From Acidobacteriota bacterium (GTDB taxonomy: Bacteria; Acidobacteriota; Terriglobia; Terriglobales; Acidobacteriaceae): a stretch of 64,000 nt of DNA. Location of the stretch: the NCBI GenBank assembly GCA_021792135.1, contig JAJYVF010000009.1, positions 62,001 to 126,000 of the forward strand, read 5' to 3'. How positions within the stretch are numbered: the first letter of the stretch is position 1; each line of letters begins with the position of its first letter. Shown here piece by piece: positions 20,216-28,790 of this stretch. Below the pieces are notes generated by a model. It had not been told where the DNA came from. It made no database searches and saw nothing but the letters and a program-made list of their open reading frames with translations. The translations under genes and the position numbers were made by a program.

Positions 20216-20359
20216 CTAGTACTTGCTGGCCTTCTTAGGTTTGGGCTTTGGTTTTGGTTCATCTTTCTTGACCGCTGTCTTTGGTGCACGAAAGAGTTTT
20301 GTCATACCATCATCGAATCTCTTCCGTGCTTCTGGTCCTTCGTTAAATTCGGGCTTCAT
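20216..20359 (-). CDS. Small basic 47-aa protein inside the insertion element
   Basis: Reads MKPEFNEGPEARKRFDDGM, then TKLFRAPK, and ends in a Lys/Pro run (EPKPKPKPKKASKY). The amphipathic FxxGPEAxxRF..MxxLFxxPK core looks like a constrained short peptide, not random sequence; similar tiny proteins are, as far as I recall, common as conserved hypotheticals in bacteria, often near transposases. GGGGGAG lies 11 bases before the ATG. It diverges from the 325-aa gene, 35 bases away, so they share a promoter region. Function unknown; perhaps nucleic-acid binding from its charge. Confidence 0.65.
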   Translation of the reverse strand: MKPEFNEGPEARKRFDDGMTKLFRAPKTAVKKDEPKPKPKPKKASKY

Positions 20360-20394
20360 TCAACCAAGATACTCCCCCAGAAAAGAATCGCTAC

Positions 20395-21372
20395 ATGAAT
20401 GAGGACGCCAAAGCTAACAGTCACGAGCGCAATGCCGCTCAATATTTGGGCCAGACCGAAAGCGAATTTTTTGTCTCTCCTGCCACCGGCCTTTATCAGC
20501 CAAAGTCCGCTGAGCCAAAGCAAGAAATAAACGTACACGTAGACGCCAACCTTGAAAGCCAAGGGCAATCGAGAGAACGACCTAAGGGCACTCTGGAAGA
20601 TTCGGTAGCCAATTTCCTTTCTGGCGCAGCCGTTTTGGTGTCTCTCTTCACCCTGATCGGCTTGGCCTTCACCGTAAAGTTCGCATATAGCCAGTGGCAA
20701 GAAATGGTTAAGGCGGCCAACGCTAGCCGGGATGCTGCCAATATTTCTGCGCTGAGTCTTCAGAGTAGCGAAACGGAATTCCTGCAAACCTTGCAACAGA
20801 TGCAGGCGCAAACGAAAGCCCAAGTGGAGGCTTCGGGGACCGCCAAAAAAACTTTGGAAGTATCGGAAAGGGCCTATCTGTCGGTTGGTGGGCCAGTTAT
20901 CAGTGGTAAACCCATCCGACTCGATATGCCAATATTTAACACGGGGCACATCCCCGCAAAGGACGTTTCGTTCCTCGTCTTTGAAGAGACTGATGCTATC
21001 GCGCCCCCTTCCATCACATCTACTGCCCCATCTACCACGTTCCTTGAGGGACACTGGTCCCAGTGGGACCTCAAGGAGGTGGTACCGCCAGCTAGCTCTG
21101 GTACCGCTATATATTCGATTACTGTCACCAGCAATCCTGGCGATGCTGACGAGGTTGCAAAAGGGAACCAGATCATCATCGTCGCCGGTTCTGTCAGTTA
21201 TAACTATGGGTTTCCTAAAACTCCATCGGATATCAACTGGTTCTGTTTTCATTCTTTCTATGACGCGGGGACCAAAGCTAACCGATTCATTCCCTGCGAC
21301 GCCGAAGCTATCATCTCGCTAATGAAAAAAGTCATTCAGTACCCCAACAACTATCAGCCCGCATACAAATAG
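20395..21372 (+). CDS. Membrane-anchored coiled-coil protein of unknown function (passenger)
   Basis: 325 aa. A charged N-terminus (1-75), one transmembrane helix (about 76-100, FLSGAAVLVSLFTLIGLAF), a coiled-coil stretch (about 105-160, rich in Gln/Ser/Ala), then a beta-rich globular part with conserved-looking GHIPAKDVSF. The topology resembles many conserved hypothetical proteins annotated as single-pass membrane proteins. It lies between transposase and right inverted repeat, so it travels with the element. Nothing indicates an antibiotic-resistance or toxin role. Confidence 0.75.
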   Translation: MNEDAKANSHERNAAQYLGQTESEFFVSPATGLYQPKSAEPKQEINVHVDANLESQGQSRERPKGTLEDSVANFLSGAAVLVSLFTLIGLAFTVKFAYSQWQEMVKAANASRDAANISALSLQSSETEFLQTLQQMQAQTKAQVEASGTAKKTLEVSERAYLSVGGPVISGKPIRLDMPIFNTGHIPAKDVSFLVFEETDAIAPPSITSTAPSTTFLEGHWSQWDLKEVVPPASSGTAIYSITVTSNPGDADEVAKGNQIIIVAGSVSYNYGFPKTPSDINWFCFHSFYDAGTKANRFIPCDAEAIISLMKKVIQYPNNYQPAYK

Positions 21373-21438
21373 TGCTGCCCTGTCACGGAGTCTCATTGTG
21401 ACCCCCGTCTGACGTGTGTGTCAAGTATATAATTACCC

Positions 21439-21447
21439 ACATTTGAG
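21439..21447. repeat. Right copy of the 9-bp direct repeat flanking the insertion element
   Basis: ACATTTGAG, identical to 19189-19197, directly after the right inverted-repeat end at 21438. Confidence 0.75.
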
Positions 21448-21638
21448 CCCGACAGATCAGTTCAAGTCCTCAGAAACGGGGCAGGGTTGCGCGATTGATG
21501 CTGACGGGGCGGTGGGGGTTGCGGGAGTTTCGGCCGCCGCATCGAGGTCTGTGCGAGCGGGCTGTGATTCCTGAGAATCCGGGAGATTGAAAGGCTCAGG
21601 CAGTTCTTTGCTTTCGAGGCGCGACCTGCCGGTAGTGT

Positions 21639-22106
21639 TTATGGGTGCTGGGCGAGGTAGTCCGCGATGTTCTTCATCTGGCGGGTCCAGCCGCCATCGT
21701 TGGCGGCGAAGGCCTCTTTGCGGCGCTCGTCGGGCAGGTCGCTGAAGCCGGATTCGGTGAGCTGGAGGCGGGTGCCGGCGGCGGTTTTTTCGAGGCGGAA
21801 CTCGACCAGGGTGGGGGTTTCGCCGGAGTATTCGGTGTTGGCGTTGACCGCATACGGGTGCCAGGTGAAGGCGAAGTACTGTTCGGGCTCCATGTCCTGG
21901 ATGACGGCGCGCCAGGCGAGGTTTTCGCAGCCGGGGGAGAGGAGCTGGCCGGTGGCGACTTCGCCGGGCTGGAAGGGGGCGTCGAGGCTGACGCGGAACC
22001 ACTCGCCGAACTGGCGGGAGTCGGTGAGGGCGCGCCAGACGCGGGAGACCGGCGCCTGGAGTTCAATCTGCTTTTCGATGCGGTCGGGCGTGCGGTCGCG
22101 GTTCAT
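21639..22106 (-). CDS. SRPBCC (AHSA1-like) domain protein
   Basis: 155 aa from ATG 22106, which has GAGGAG seven bases upstream. The fold signature is clear: IEKQIELQAPVSRVWRALTD at the start, then FGEWFRV, and a C-terminal helix with GGWTRQMKNIADYL. Members of the AHSA1 group bind small hydrophobic ligands or act as Hsp90-activator-like proteins; no ligand can be named. It is the last gene of a minus-strand run starting near 24881. About 190 bases between its stop and the insertion element hold no gene I can support. Confidence 0.85.
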   Translation of the reverse strand: MNRDRTPDRIEKQIELQAPVSRVWRALTDSRQFGEWFRVSLDAPFQPGEVATGQLLSPGCENLAWRAVIQDMEPEQYFAFTWHPYAVNANTEYSGETPTLVEFRLEKTAAGTRLQLTESGFSDLPDERRKEAFAANDGGWTRQMKNIADYLAQHP

Positions 22107-22213
22107 AGCCAGCTCCTCGGTCGCACCCATTGTAGGCCGGGGACGGGAAGATGCAACCGAAGAGGCGCAGGGCCGGGCTCGACCAGGTCAGCGATCCGGC
22201 AGCCGATCCTCGT

Positions 22214-22384
22214 CTATTTGGTTTCCCCGGGGTCATCCCGGGGCGGCCACTCCTGCTTCTCCTTTTCGCCTTTTTCTGTCTCAGGTCTGTCTTCTACCTG
22301 CTGGTCCCGGACCGGTATCCATGTATGTTCCGGTCCCTTCCAGGCGACGTCACCGTATTCCGGGTCAGAGAGATCGGATGTCAT
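22214..22384 (-). CDS. Small charged 56-aa protein, unknown
   Basis: Starts at ATG 22384 with a near-perfect ribosome-binding site AGGAGG six bases upstream, inside the 3' end of the preceding gene (20-bp overlap). The peptide begins MTSDLSDPEYGDVAWKGPE and continues with a Lys/Glu-rich hydrophilic tail; it has no membrane segment or cysteine. The strong start signal and overlap argue for real translation. Function unknown. Confidence 0.6.
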   Translation of the reverse strand: MTSDLSDPEYGDVAWKGPEHTWIPVRDQQVEDRPETEKGEKEKQEWPPRDDPGETK

Positions 22385-23015
22385 TGTTGTCCTCCTTGTG
22401 CAGCAAAGGGTTGAAGGGGGCCGCGGCGGGGTTGGGAACGGGGTCGGCCTGCAGGGGCACAATTGCGGCCGCGTTCCATTCCAGGTTCCGGACAAACCGC
22501 ATGTCAAAGTCACTGGATGGGGCCGAGGGATCATTCTGCGCATCGTCGGGTGCGGTGGGCCACCGCAGCTCCTGGGAAACGACTCTGAGATTGAGGCGGA
22601 TGGCGACGTCGTTCTCTGTCAGATGGGGCAACTGCAGGAGCTGAACGTCGTGGATTTCTTCACCGGGTTCGACCCATTTGTGCTTCATAAAGACGGGGGT
22701 TGTGGCCAGGCGGGTCTCGGCGGGGACGGCGATCTTAACCACGCCGGCCCTGGCGCCGAGAAGCACGATGCGCACCCAGGATCCTGTCTGGAGGATGACG
22801 GCCTTTGACAGGCCCACGTTTTTTACCGCGGCCTGGACAGAGAGGAAGCATCGGTCATTTTGATGGAAGAGCTGTCCTTCGATTCTGGGCTCGAGACGCC
22901 GGCTAAAGGTTCGCCCGCGAACATAGGTCAAGAACGCCCAGGCTCCGCCAATCACGGGCACAGCGACCTTGAAGAAAATATCGGCAACGGTACAGGACAG
23001 CGGTTCAGCGGCCAT
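22365..23015 (-). CDS. Hypothetical membrane-anchored protein
   Basis: 216 aa. One N-terminal transmembrane segment (about residues 10-32) is followed by a positively charged stretch (RGRTFSRRLEPR) and a mainly beta soluble domain; the C-terminal 60 residues are Pro/Asp/Ala rich. AGGTG stands before the ATG. I do not recognise a named family. The arrangement (short anchor, RRLEP, then a strand-rich domain) resembles uncharacterised single-pass proteins of soil bacteria. Its end overlaps the start of the 56-aa gene. Confidence 0.7.
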   Translation of the reverse strand: MAAEPLSCTVADIFFKVAVPVIGGAWAFLTYVRGRTFSRRLEPRIEGQLFHQNDRCFLSVQAAVKNVGLSKAVILQTGSWVRIVLLGARAGVVKIAVPAETRLATTPVFMKHKWVEPGEEIHDVQLLQLPHLTENDVAIRLNLRVVSQELRWPTAPDDAQNDPSAPSSDFDMRFVRNLEWNAAAIVPLQADPVPNPAAAPFNPLLHKEDNNDIRSL

Positions 23016-23267
23016 GCATCACCTGTGGATCTTCCGGTCACCGGCTGCGCGAGAGCGATGCAGGCGCAGAAGCATGGGCCAACGTACCATTGCGGTGAAG
23101 AGGCAGGCAACGAAATCCCGGAGGCGCCGGGAAGACTCTTGGGCCGGCCGGCCCCGGACATTTCAGGTTCCGAGGCCGGCACGCATCCATGGAGGCCGGT
23201 GATTCCGGGGCGCCCGATGCCGTTCTTCCGGAAAGGGCGCGTCGTTCCTGGCTCCCGGATGTGGAGT

Positions 23268-24020
23268 TTAGGCGGCGGTGAGGAGCAGGGGCTCGTCCTG
23301 GGTGATGACGAGGGTGTGTTCGTAGTGGGCGGCGAGGCCGCGGTCGGCGGTGCGGACGGTCCAGCCGTCGCGGGCGAGGAGGGAGAGGCCGGAGCGGCTG
23401 GCGATGATGGGCTCGACGGTGATGACCAGGCCTTCGGTGAGCAGTTGGGAGGCGGAGGGGTCGGGCCAGTTGGGGATGCTGGGCTTCTCGTGGATGGTGC
23501 GGCCGATGCCGTGGCCGCAGAGGTCGCGGATGACATGGAAACCGGCGGCGTGGACCTCGTGTTCGACGGCGCGGCCGATGTCGCGGACGCGGTTGCCGGC
23601 GCGGGCCACGCGCATGGCCTGCTCGAAGGCGCGGCGGGCGCAGACGGCGAGGCGGGCGCCGATGGCGGATTCGTTGACGGGGGGGCCGACGATGATGGTC
23701 TCGGCGGCGTCGGCCATGAAGCCGTCCTTTTCGATGGTGACGTCGAGCTTGAGGAGGTCGCCGTTGCGGAGCCTGCGGCTGGAGGGGATGCCGTGGACGA
23801 TTTCGTCGTTGACGCTGATGCAGTTGACGCCGGGGAACTGGTAGACGAGGGTGGGGGCGGAGCGGGCTCCGTGGGCGCGCATGACGTCGCCGCCGATGCG
23901 GTCGAGCTCGAGGGTGGTGATGCCGGAGCGGGCGGCGGCCTTCATGGCGTCGAGCATGAGGCGGACGATGCGGCCGGCGGTGCGGAGGGCGGCGAGTTCT
24001 TCGGGGGTCTGGATGGACAA
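23268..24020 (-). CDS. map: Methionine aminopeptidase, type I
   Basis: 250 aa, the normal size. It removes the initiator Met from nascent proteins in the cytoplasm. All five metal ligands are visible: two Asp (KLDVTIEKDGF and MADAAETI), His in CGHGIGRTIHEKP, Glu in ITVEPI and Glu in HYEHTLVIT. The start is a TTG at 24020 with AGAGG upstream; no ATG fits. Genomes often have several map paralogues, and this one is not next to the ribosomal/adk operon, so it may be an additional copy. It lies 63 bases after the phosphodiesterase gene. Confidence 0.93.
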   Translation of the reverse strand: MSIQTPEELAALRTAGRIVRLMLDAMKAAARSGITTLELDRIGGDVMRAHGARSAPTLVYQFPGVNCISVNDEIVHGIPSSRRLRNGDLLKLDVTIEKDGFMADAAETIIVGPPVNESAIGARLAVCARRAFEQAMRVARAGNRVRDIGRAVEHEVHAAGFHVIRDLCGHGIGRTIHEKPSIPNWPDPSASQLLTEGLVITVEPIIASRSGLSLLARDGWTVRTADRGLAAHYEHTLVITQDEPLLLTAA

Positions 24021-24083
24021 GGCAGCAGCCTCTTCTAGGTCTATTGTCGCAGCCCGCGGGCGTTATTGGCGCGGCCGGAGGCG

Positions 24084-24881
24084 CTATTCGCCCAGCAGCA
24101 GGCGTTCGGCGGTGAAGGCGCGGCCGGAGGCGCCGTCGCAGCCGATGAGGAGGGCGGCCATGCGCGGGTCGCCTTTGGCGGCTTCGAATTTGTTGGGCAA
24201 GCCGGTGAGGAAGCGTTCGAGGACGAACTGCTTTTCGACGCCGATGACGCTGTCATAGGGGCCGCTCATGCCGACGTCGGTCTGGTAGGCGGTGCCGCCG
24301 GTGAGGACGCGGTTGTCGGCGGTGGGAACGTGGGTATGGGTGCCGATGACGGCGGTGACGCGGCCGTCGAGGTACCAGCCCATGGCGCATTTTTCGGAGG
24401 TGGCTTCCGCGTGGAAGTCGACGACGACGACTTTCGCGGTGATCCGGCTGAGGAGGGCGTCGGCGGTGCGGAAGGGATCGTCGTTGCCGGGCATGAAGAC
24501 GCGGCCCTGCAGGCTGATGACGGCGTATTCCTGGCCGGAGGGCAGCGCGCCCTGATAGAAGCCGAAGCCGGGATTGCCGGCCGCGTAATTGGCGGGGCGG
24601 ATGACGCGGCGCGGGCGTTCGTGGCTGTCGGGAGCCGCGGAGCGGAGATAATCGAAGATCTCCTTTTTGTCCCAGATATGGTTGCCGGTGGTGAGGACGT
24701 GGGCTCCCATATCGAAGAGCTCGTCAGCGATGGCCGGCGTGAGGCCGAATCCGCCGGCGGCGTTTTCAGCATTGACGATGACGAGGTCGACGCCGCGGCC
24801 GGCGACGATGTGGCCGATGTGTTCGCGAACGATGCGGCGGCCGGCGTGGCCGAAGACGTCGCCGACGAAGAGAATGCGCAA
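24084..24881 (-). CDS. YmdB-family metallophosphoesterase (TIGR00282 type)
   Basis: 265 aa. Metal-binding motifs of the calcineurin-like family: FVGDVFG (residues 5-11), VNAENAAGG, TTGNHIWDKKE, VDFHAEATSEK and GTHTHVPTAD. Characterised relatives (B. subtilis YmdB) hydrolyse 2',3'-cyclic nucleotides and affect biofilm genes; the same activity is inferred here. TTG start at 24881 with AGGAG seven bases upstream. It heads the minus-strand run with map. Confidence 0.9.
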   Translation of the reverse strand: MRILFVGDVFGHAGRRIVREHIGHIVAGRGVDLVIVNAENAAGGFGLTPAIADELFDMGAHVLTTGNHIWDKKEIFDYLRSAAPDSHERPRRVIRPANYAAGNPGFGFYQGALPSGQEYAVISLQGRVFMPGNDDPFRTADALLSRITAKVVVVDFHAEATSEKCAMGWYLDGRVTAVIGTHTHVPTADNRVLTGGTAYQTDVGMSGPYDSVIGVEKQFVLERFLTGLPNKFEAAKGDPRMAALLIGCDGASGRAFTAERLLLGE

Positions 24882-25122
24882 GACGGGCTCCTGAACAGCG
24901 AGAATACATCAGGTGGGACGGGTCTCACAGATGGTCTCATGGCTTTGACCGAGGGCAGGAGCCCGACTTCGAGGGGGGACTCATGCGCCGCACCGCCCGC
25001 AGCGGTGGATGGAGGAGAGCCGTTCCGCGGCGAAGAAAGGCATCCACAGGAAACGGGAATTGTTACAAATAATTCGCCGCAGACATCATTATGATTCAGC
25101 AAAAGCTGTGGTAGGTTGGTGC
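24882..25122. promoter_or_regulatory. Divergent region upstream of the phosphodiesterase and Rrf2 genes
   Basis: 241 bases between two outward-reading genes. The A/T-rich segment at 25058-25110 contains the imperfect inverted repeat GAATT (25058-25062) / AATTC (25072-25076) and is the likely promoter zone of the Rrf2 gene. No gene is seen. Confidence 0.35.
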
Positions 25123-25542
25123 ATGGCCGCAAATACCCGATTCGCAACCGGGGTGCACGCGCTGGTCCTCCTCGCGGACGAACCGGATGTGCTGCAGACC
25201 TCGGATGATGTGGCAGGCAAGCTGGGCATCAACCCCGTGGTGATCCGGAGAGTGTTCTCGCTGCTGCATCAGGCCGGATTGCTGGAGAGCCAGAAGGGTC
25301 CGCATGGCGGGTCGCGGCTGGCCCGGCCGGCGAAGACGATCACGTTGGCGGAGATTTATCAGGCGCTGGATGGCGGAGAGCTCTTTCATTCAGGAGCTTT
25401 CCCGGGAGCAGACGCGGCGAAGGTCGGCTCGGCGCTGAAGCGGGTCTTTCGCGACGCGGAAGAGGCGCTGCGCGACGATCTGGAGAAGACGACGCTGAGC
25501 CAGCTGATGAAGAAATCCGCGAAAAAGGGCGCAAAGAAGTAG
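25123..25542 (+). CDS. Rrf2-family transcriptional regulator without iron-sulfur cysteines
   Basis: 139 aa from ATG 25123. The winged helix begins TRFATGVHALVLLADEP, with recognition region NPVVIRRVFSLLHQAGLLES and the wing GPHGGSRLARP. Family members such as IscR and NsrR carry three Cys for a [2Fe-2S] or [4Fe-4S] cluster; this protein has none, so it must sense something else or be constitutive. The tail is Lys-rich. An imperfect GAATT...AATTC inverted repeat (25058-25076) upstream is a candidate operator. No co-transcribed target gene is present. Confidence 0.85.
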   Translation: MAANTRFATGVHALVLLADEPDVLQTSDDVAGKLGINPVVIRRVFSLLHQAGLLESQKGPHGGSRLARPAKTITLAEIYQALDGGELFHSGAFPGADAAKVGSALKRVFRDAEEALRDDLEKTTLSQLMKKSAKKGAKK

Positions 25543-25575
25543 CGGGGTCGGTTTTGCGTGGCGGGGAATGCCGGG

Positions 25576-26076
25576 TCAGTCCCGCTCGAAGGGCAGGTCC
25601 ACGTTGCGCAGGCCCAGCTTTGCGCCCAGCGAATAGCCGATCATGGCGACCGCCGGCCAGGTGGCCAGGAAGCGCCCCTGTCCGTCGAGAAGGCCGCTGT
25701 CCTGATTGAGGCTGAAGAAGGTGAGCCAGAGCTTCTGGGTGGCGCCGCAGTGATAGCAGGCGGCGGGCCCGGTGGGCAGGTCGAGAACATAGAGGCCCCA
25801 GCCCATGAACCAGATGAGTCCGGCCATCCAGGTGAGGGTGGCGGTTTCGCTGGGGCGGAGCCTGGATCCGACGACCGCGACCAGCATGGGAAAGGCGAAG
25901 GACAGGATCAGGGTGACGAGCGGGGAAACCGACTGCGGGTGGACGATGAAAGTGATGCCCAGCATCAGCAGTCCCCAGACCACCAGGCTGGCGACCATGT
26001 GGACGCAGAACCAGAGAGCCTGGTGCAGCATGCGAGTTTCAGTCGGTCCGAGGGTTTCCACAGTCCGGGAATTCAT
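25576..26076 (-). CDS. Hypothetical four-helix membrane protein
   Basis: 166 aa with four hydrophobic segments (about 22-45, 50-72, 80-98 and 135-150) and a CYHC pair in the loop before helix 4 that might bind metal. ATG 26076 is preferred; a GTG at 26136 would add 20 mostly basic residues. No clear ribosome-binding site for either. It converges on the Rrf2 gene. No family recognised. Confidence 0.65.
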   Translation of the reverse strand: MNSRTVETLGPTETRMLHQALWFCVHMVASLVVWGLLMLGITFIVHPQSVSPLVTLILSFAFPMLVAVVGSRLRPSETATLTWMAGLIWFMGWGLYVLDLPTGPAACYHCGATQKLWLTFFSLNQDSGLLDGQGRFLATWPAVAMIGYSLGAKLGLRNVDLPFERD

Positions 26077-26252
26077 ACTACCGGCTTCGGTTAGGGGCAA
26101 TCTCTTCCTCAGGTTAACGCGCCGGGGACTCTTCACGGAAAGGTTTCCGCTGCCCCTTTCGGGGGAAGAACGAAGTAGTTAACAGCGGGCGAGGGCGGCC
26201 GCGGGAGAGAAAATTCGGCGGCCGGGGTGCGGGGGGCACTAGAATAGCTGGC

Positions 26253-27335
26253 ATGCTGCTCGAAGGCATCTTTCCGGCCATTACGACGCCGTTTTATCCG
26301 GACTCCCGCATCTACCTGCGCAAGCTGGAGCACAACGTGGAACACTACTCGCGCACGATGGCCGCCGGCATGGTGGTGCTGGGCTCAACGGGCGAAGCGG
26401 TGATGCTGGGCGATGAGGAAACGCGCGACGTTCTGCGGCATGCCGCCCATGCCGCGGCGGCCGATAAGGTGATGATTGCCGGGGTGGCGCGGGAAAGCGT
26501 GCACGAGACGCTGAAGCTGGCCGAGTATGCGGCGGAGCTGCAGTACGATGCGGTTCTGGTGCGGACGCCGCACTATTACGGGCCGCTGTATACGCGGGAT
26601 CCGCAGCCGATGCTGACCTACTACCGCACGCTGGCCGACCGCTCGCCGCTGCCGGTGATTGTGTACAGCATTCCGAAGTTCACCCATTATGAGGTGCCGC
26701 TGGAGATGGTGACGGAGCTGGCGCAGCATCCGAACGTCATCGGGATCAAGGATTCTTCGGGGAGCCTGGAGCGGCTGACGGCCCTGGTGGCGGCGACGCG
26801 CTTGGCGCCGAAGCGCAAAGTGACGGTGACGCCGGTCTTCACGGCGGTGACGTCGCGCATGATGACAGCCGAAGCGGAGGTGGCGGTGATTACGCCGAGC
26901 TTTGTCTCAGCGGAGCTGCTGGGGACCGACCCGACGCTGGCTTCTCCGATGGCGCTGGCTGGGTCGTGGCCGCGGTTGCAGACGCGCACGAAGGAAGTGG
27001 GATTCCAGGTGCTTTCGGGCTCGGCGGAGTTGCTGCTGCCGGCGCTGGAGGCGGGCATTTCGGGAGCGATCCTGGCCTTTGCCGCGCCGGCACCGCAGGC
27101 CTGCCAGGAGATCTACACGGCCTGGAAGGAAAACGATCCTGTGGTAGCGCGGGAAAAGCAGCAGCGGATCGTCCAGCCATCGCGGATTGTGGCGGCGAAA
27201 TACGGGATTCCGGGACTGAAGTATGCGTGCGACCTGAACGGCTATTACGGAGGAGTTCCGCGCCTGCCGCTTCTGCCCGTCAACGAGGAGCAGAAGGCGG
27301 AAATCGCCGCCGCGATGGAGGACGTGCGCAACTGA
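26253..27335 (+). CDS. Dihydrodipicolinate-synthase family aldolase/lyase
   Basis: 360 aa, longer than the ~300 of DapA. The (beta/alpha)8 signature GSTGEAVMLG (substrate-binding loop) and the Schiff-base lysine K166 in VIGIKDSSG are present, as is the assisting Tyr in IVYSIPKF. An additional segment (about residues 195-260) enlarges the barrel. It lies next to the hexarate genes and might act on a sugar-acid-derived 2-keto acid, but a DapA function in lysine synthesis is unlikely given its divergence and length. Substrate unknown. Confidence 0.85.
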   Translation: MLLEGIFPAITTPFYPDSRIYLRKLEHNVEHYSRTMAAGMVVLGSTGEAVMLGDEETRDVLRHAAHAAAADKVMIAGVARESVHETLKLAEYAAELQYDAVLVRTPHYYGPLYTRDPQPMLTYYRTLADRSPLPVIVYSIPKFTHYEVPLEMVTELAQHPNVIGIKDSSGSLERLTALVAATRLAPKRKVTVTPVFTAVTSRMMTAEAEVAVITPSFVSAELLGTDPTLASPMALAGSWPRLQTRTKEVGFQVLSGSAELLLPALEAGISGAILAFAAPAPQACQEIYTAWKENDPVVAREKQQRIVQPSRIVAAKYGIPGLKYACDLNGYYGGVPRLPLLPVNEEQKAEIAAAMEDVRN

Positions 27336-27431
27336 GGGCGGGGGCGCAGTCCCCTGGGAATTTCCGCGGCAGCGATGATCGAATCCGATCCTCGCGGCTG
27401 TTGCAGGGCTGAGGCCATTGCAGTGCGCGGT

Positions 27432-28790
27432 TCAGGCGGGCTTCGGGCGAACCAGACAGGGACATTTGGGGTCGAAGCGCCAGCCGGGCAGGAGACACTG
27501 CATGGCGGCGGCATCGTCGCGCGCGGCGAGATCGATGCGGCTGTAGAGCTGGTGAGCCTGCTCGATCTGCTCGCGGTCGAGTTCGATGCCCAGGCCGGGC
27601 CGTTCGGGGACGGCGACGGATCCGCCTTCGATGCGCAGCGGCTCGCGGGTGAGGCGCTGGCCGTCCTGCCAGATCCAGTGTGTATCAATGGCCGTTACAT
27701 TGCCCACAGCCGCGGCGGCGACGTGCGTGAACATGGCCAGGGAGACGTCGAAGTGGCTGTTGGAGTGCGAGCCCCAGGTGAGGCCCCATTCGCGGCAGAA
27801 CTGCGAGGCACGCACGGAGCCCTGCATCGTCCAGAAATGCGGGTCGGCGAGCAGGATGTCGATGGCGTGGAGCTGGGCGGCATGGTGGAGCTGGCGCCAG
27901 TCGGTGGCGATCATGTTGGTGGCCGTGGGGATGCCGGTTTCGCGGCGGAACTCGGCCATAATTTCGCGGCCGGAGTAGCCGTCTTCGGCGCCGCAGGGAT
28001 CCTCGGCGCAGGCCAGAACGCGATGGTGCCCGCGGCAGAGAGCGACGGCTTCGCGCAGGGACCAGGCGCCATTGGGGTCGAGCGTGATGCGGGCTGACGG
28101 GAAGCTGTCGGCGAGGGCGTGAATGGCTTCGATTTCGAAGGAGCCGGCGAAGACTCCGCCCTTGAGCTTGAAGTGGCGGAAGCCGTATTTCTGCTGGGCG
28201 GCTTCGGCGAGGCGCAGGAGTGCGGGGATGGTGAGGGTTTCCTGGTTGCGCAGGCGAAACCAGGAATCGGGGCTCTGGTCCTCGTCGCGGCAGGGGAGTG
28301 AGGACTTCGTTCTGTCGGCGATGAAGAAGAGATAGCCGAGGACATCGATGCGCTCACGCTGGCGGCCCTCCCCGAGCAGGGCGGAAACAGGGACTTCGAG
28401 GAATTGTCCGAGCAGGTCGAGCAGGCAGGATTCGAGCGCGGTGACGGCATGGATGGTCACACGCTGGTCGAAGGTCTGGAGCCCGCGGCCGGCGCTGTCA
28501 CGGCCGGCATACTGGCGACGGATCGCGCTGAGGGTTTCGTTCACCATGCCGATCCGGGAGCCGATGATCAGCGGGCGTGCCTCTTCGAGGACGTTGCGAA
28601 TGGCCTCGCCGCCGGGAACTTCGCCGGCTCCGGTGCGGCCGGCGTTGTCTTCGAGGAGCACGAGGTTGCGGGTGAAGTACGGAGCGTGGGCGCCGGAAAG
28701 GTTGAGCAGCATGCTGTCGAGGCCGGCGATGGGGATGACCTGCATCGCGGCGATGCGGGGGGAGTCGGCGAGGGTGGAGGGCAGAGTCAT
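27432..28790 (-). CDS. gudD: Glucarate dehydratase
   Basis: 452 aa enolase-superfamily enzyme converting D-glucarate (and L-idarate) to 5-dehydro-4-deoxy-D-glucarate. The general base lysine pair is in FKLKGG, the metal acids follow in LDPNGAWS and the partner EDPCG, and [12 protein letters not shown] and DPHFWTM match GudD. The ATG overlaps the transporter stop by four bases (ATGA, 28787-28790), so uptake and dehydration are coupled. It is the last gene of kdgD-gudP-gudD. Confidence 0.92.
   Translation of the reverse strand: MTLPSTLADSPRIAAMQVIPIAGLDSMLLNLSGAHAPYFTRNLVLLEDNAGRTGAGEVPGGEAIRNVLEEARPLIIGSRIGMVNETLSAIRRQYAGRDSAGRGLQTFDQRVTIHAVTALESCLLDLLGQFLEVPVSALLGEGRQRERIDVLGYLFFIADRTKSSLPCRDEDQSPDSWFRLRNQETLTIPALLRLAEAAQQKYGFRHFKLKGGVFAGSFEIEAIHALADSFPSARITLDPNGAWSLREAVALCRGHHRVLACAEDPCGAEDGYSGREIMAEFRRETGIPTATNMIATDWRQLHHAAQLHAIDILLADPHFWTMQGSVRASQFCREWGLTWGSHSNSHFDVSLAMFTHVAAAAVGNVTAIDTHWIWQDGQRLTREPLRIEGGSVAVPERPGLGIELDREQIEQAHQLYSRIDLAARDDAAAMQCLLPGWRFDPKCPCLVRPKPA

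Larger units (their letters stand above)
19198..21438. mobile_element. IS1595-type insertion element with two passenger genes
   Basis: The terminal inverted repeats share AATTATATACTTGA followed by ACACA: 19199-19218 on the left, and its complement ending near 21435 on the right. The right end is CCC (GGG inward), as in many IS1595 members; the left tip has lost or changed the matching bases. Between the ends are the transposase (19244-20185), a 47-codon minus-strand gene (20216-20359) and a 325-aa membrane protein gene (20395-21372). At about 2.24 kb it is longer than a bare IS1595 element. G+C is visibly lower than in the flanking chromosome. Confidence 0.8.

Noticed and set aside
22860-24038. 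Open + frame of 392 codons rich in Gly, Ala, Val and Asp
   Set aside because: Antisense to map, whose five metal ligands are all present; low-complexity composition is a shadow effect.
24066-25094. Open + frame of 342 codons
   Set aside because: Antisense to the YmdB-like phosphodiesterase with intact motifs; same low-complexity signature.
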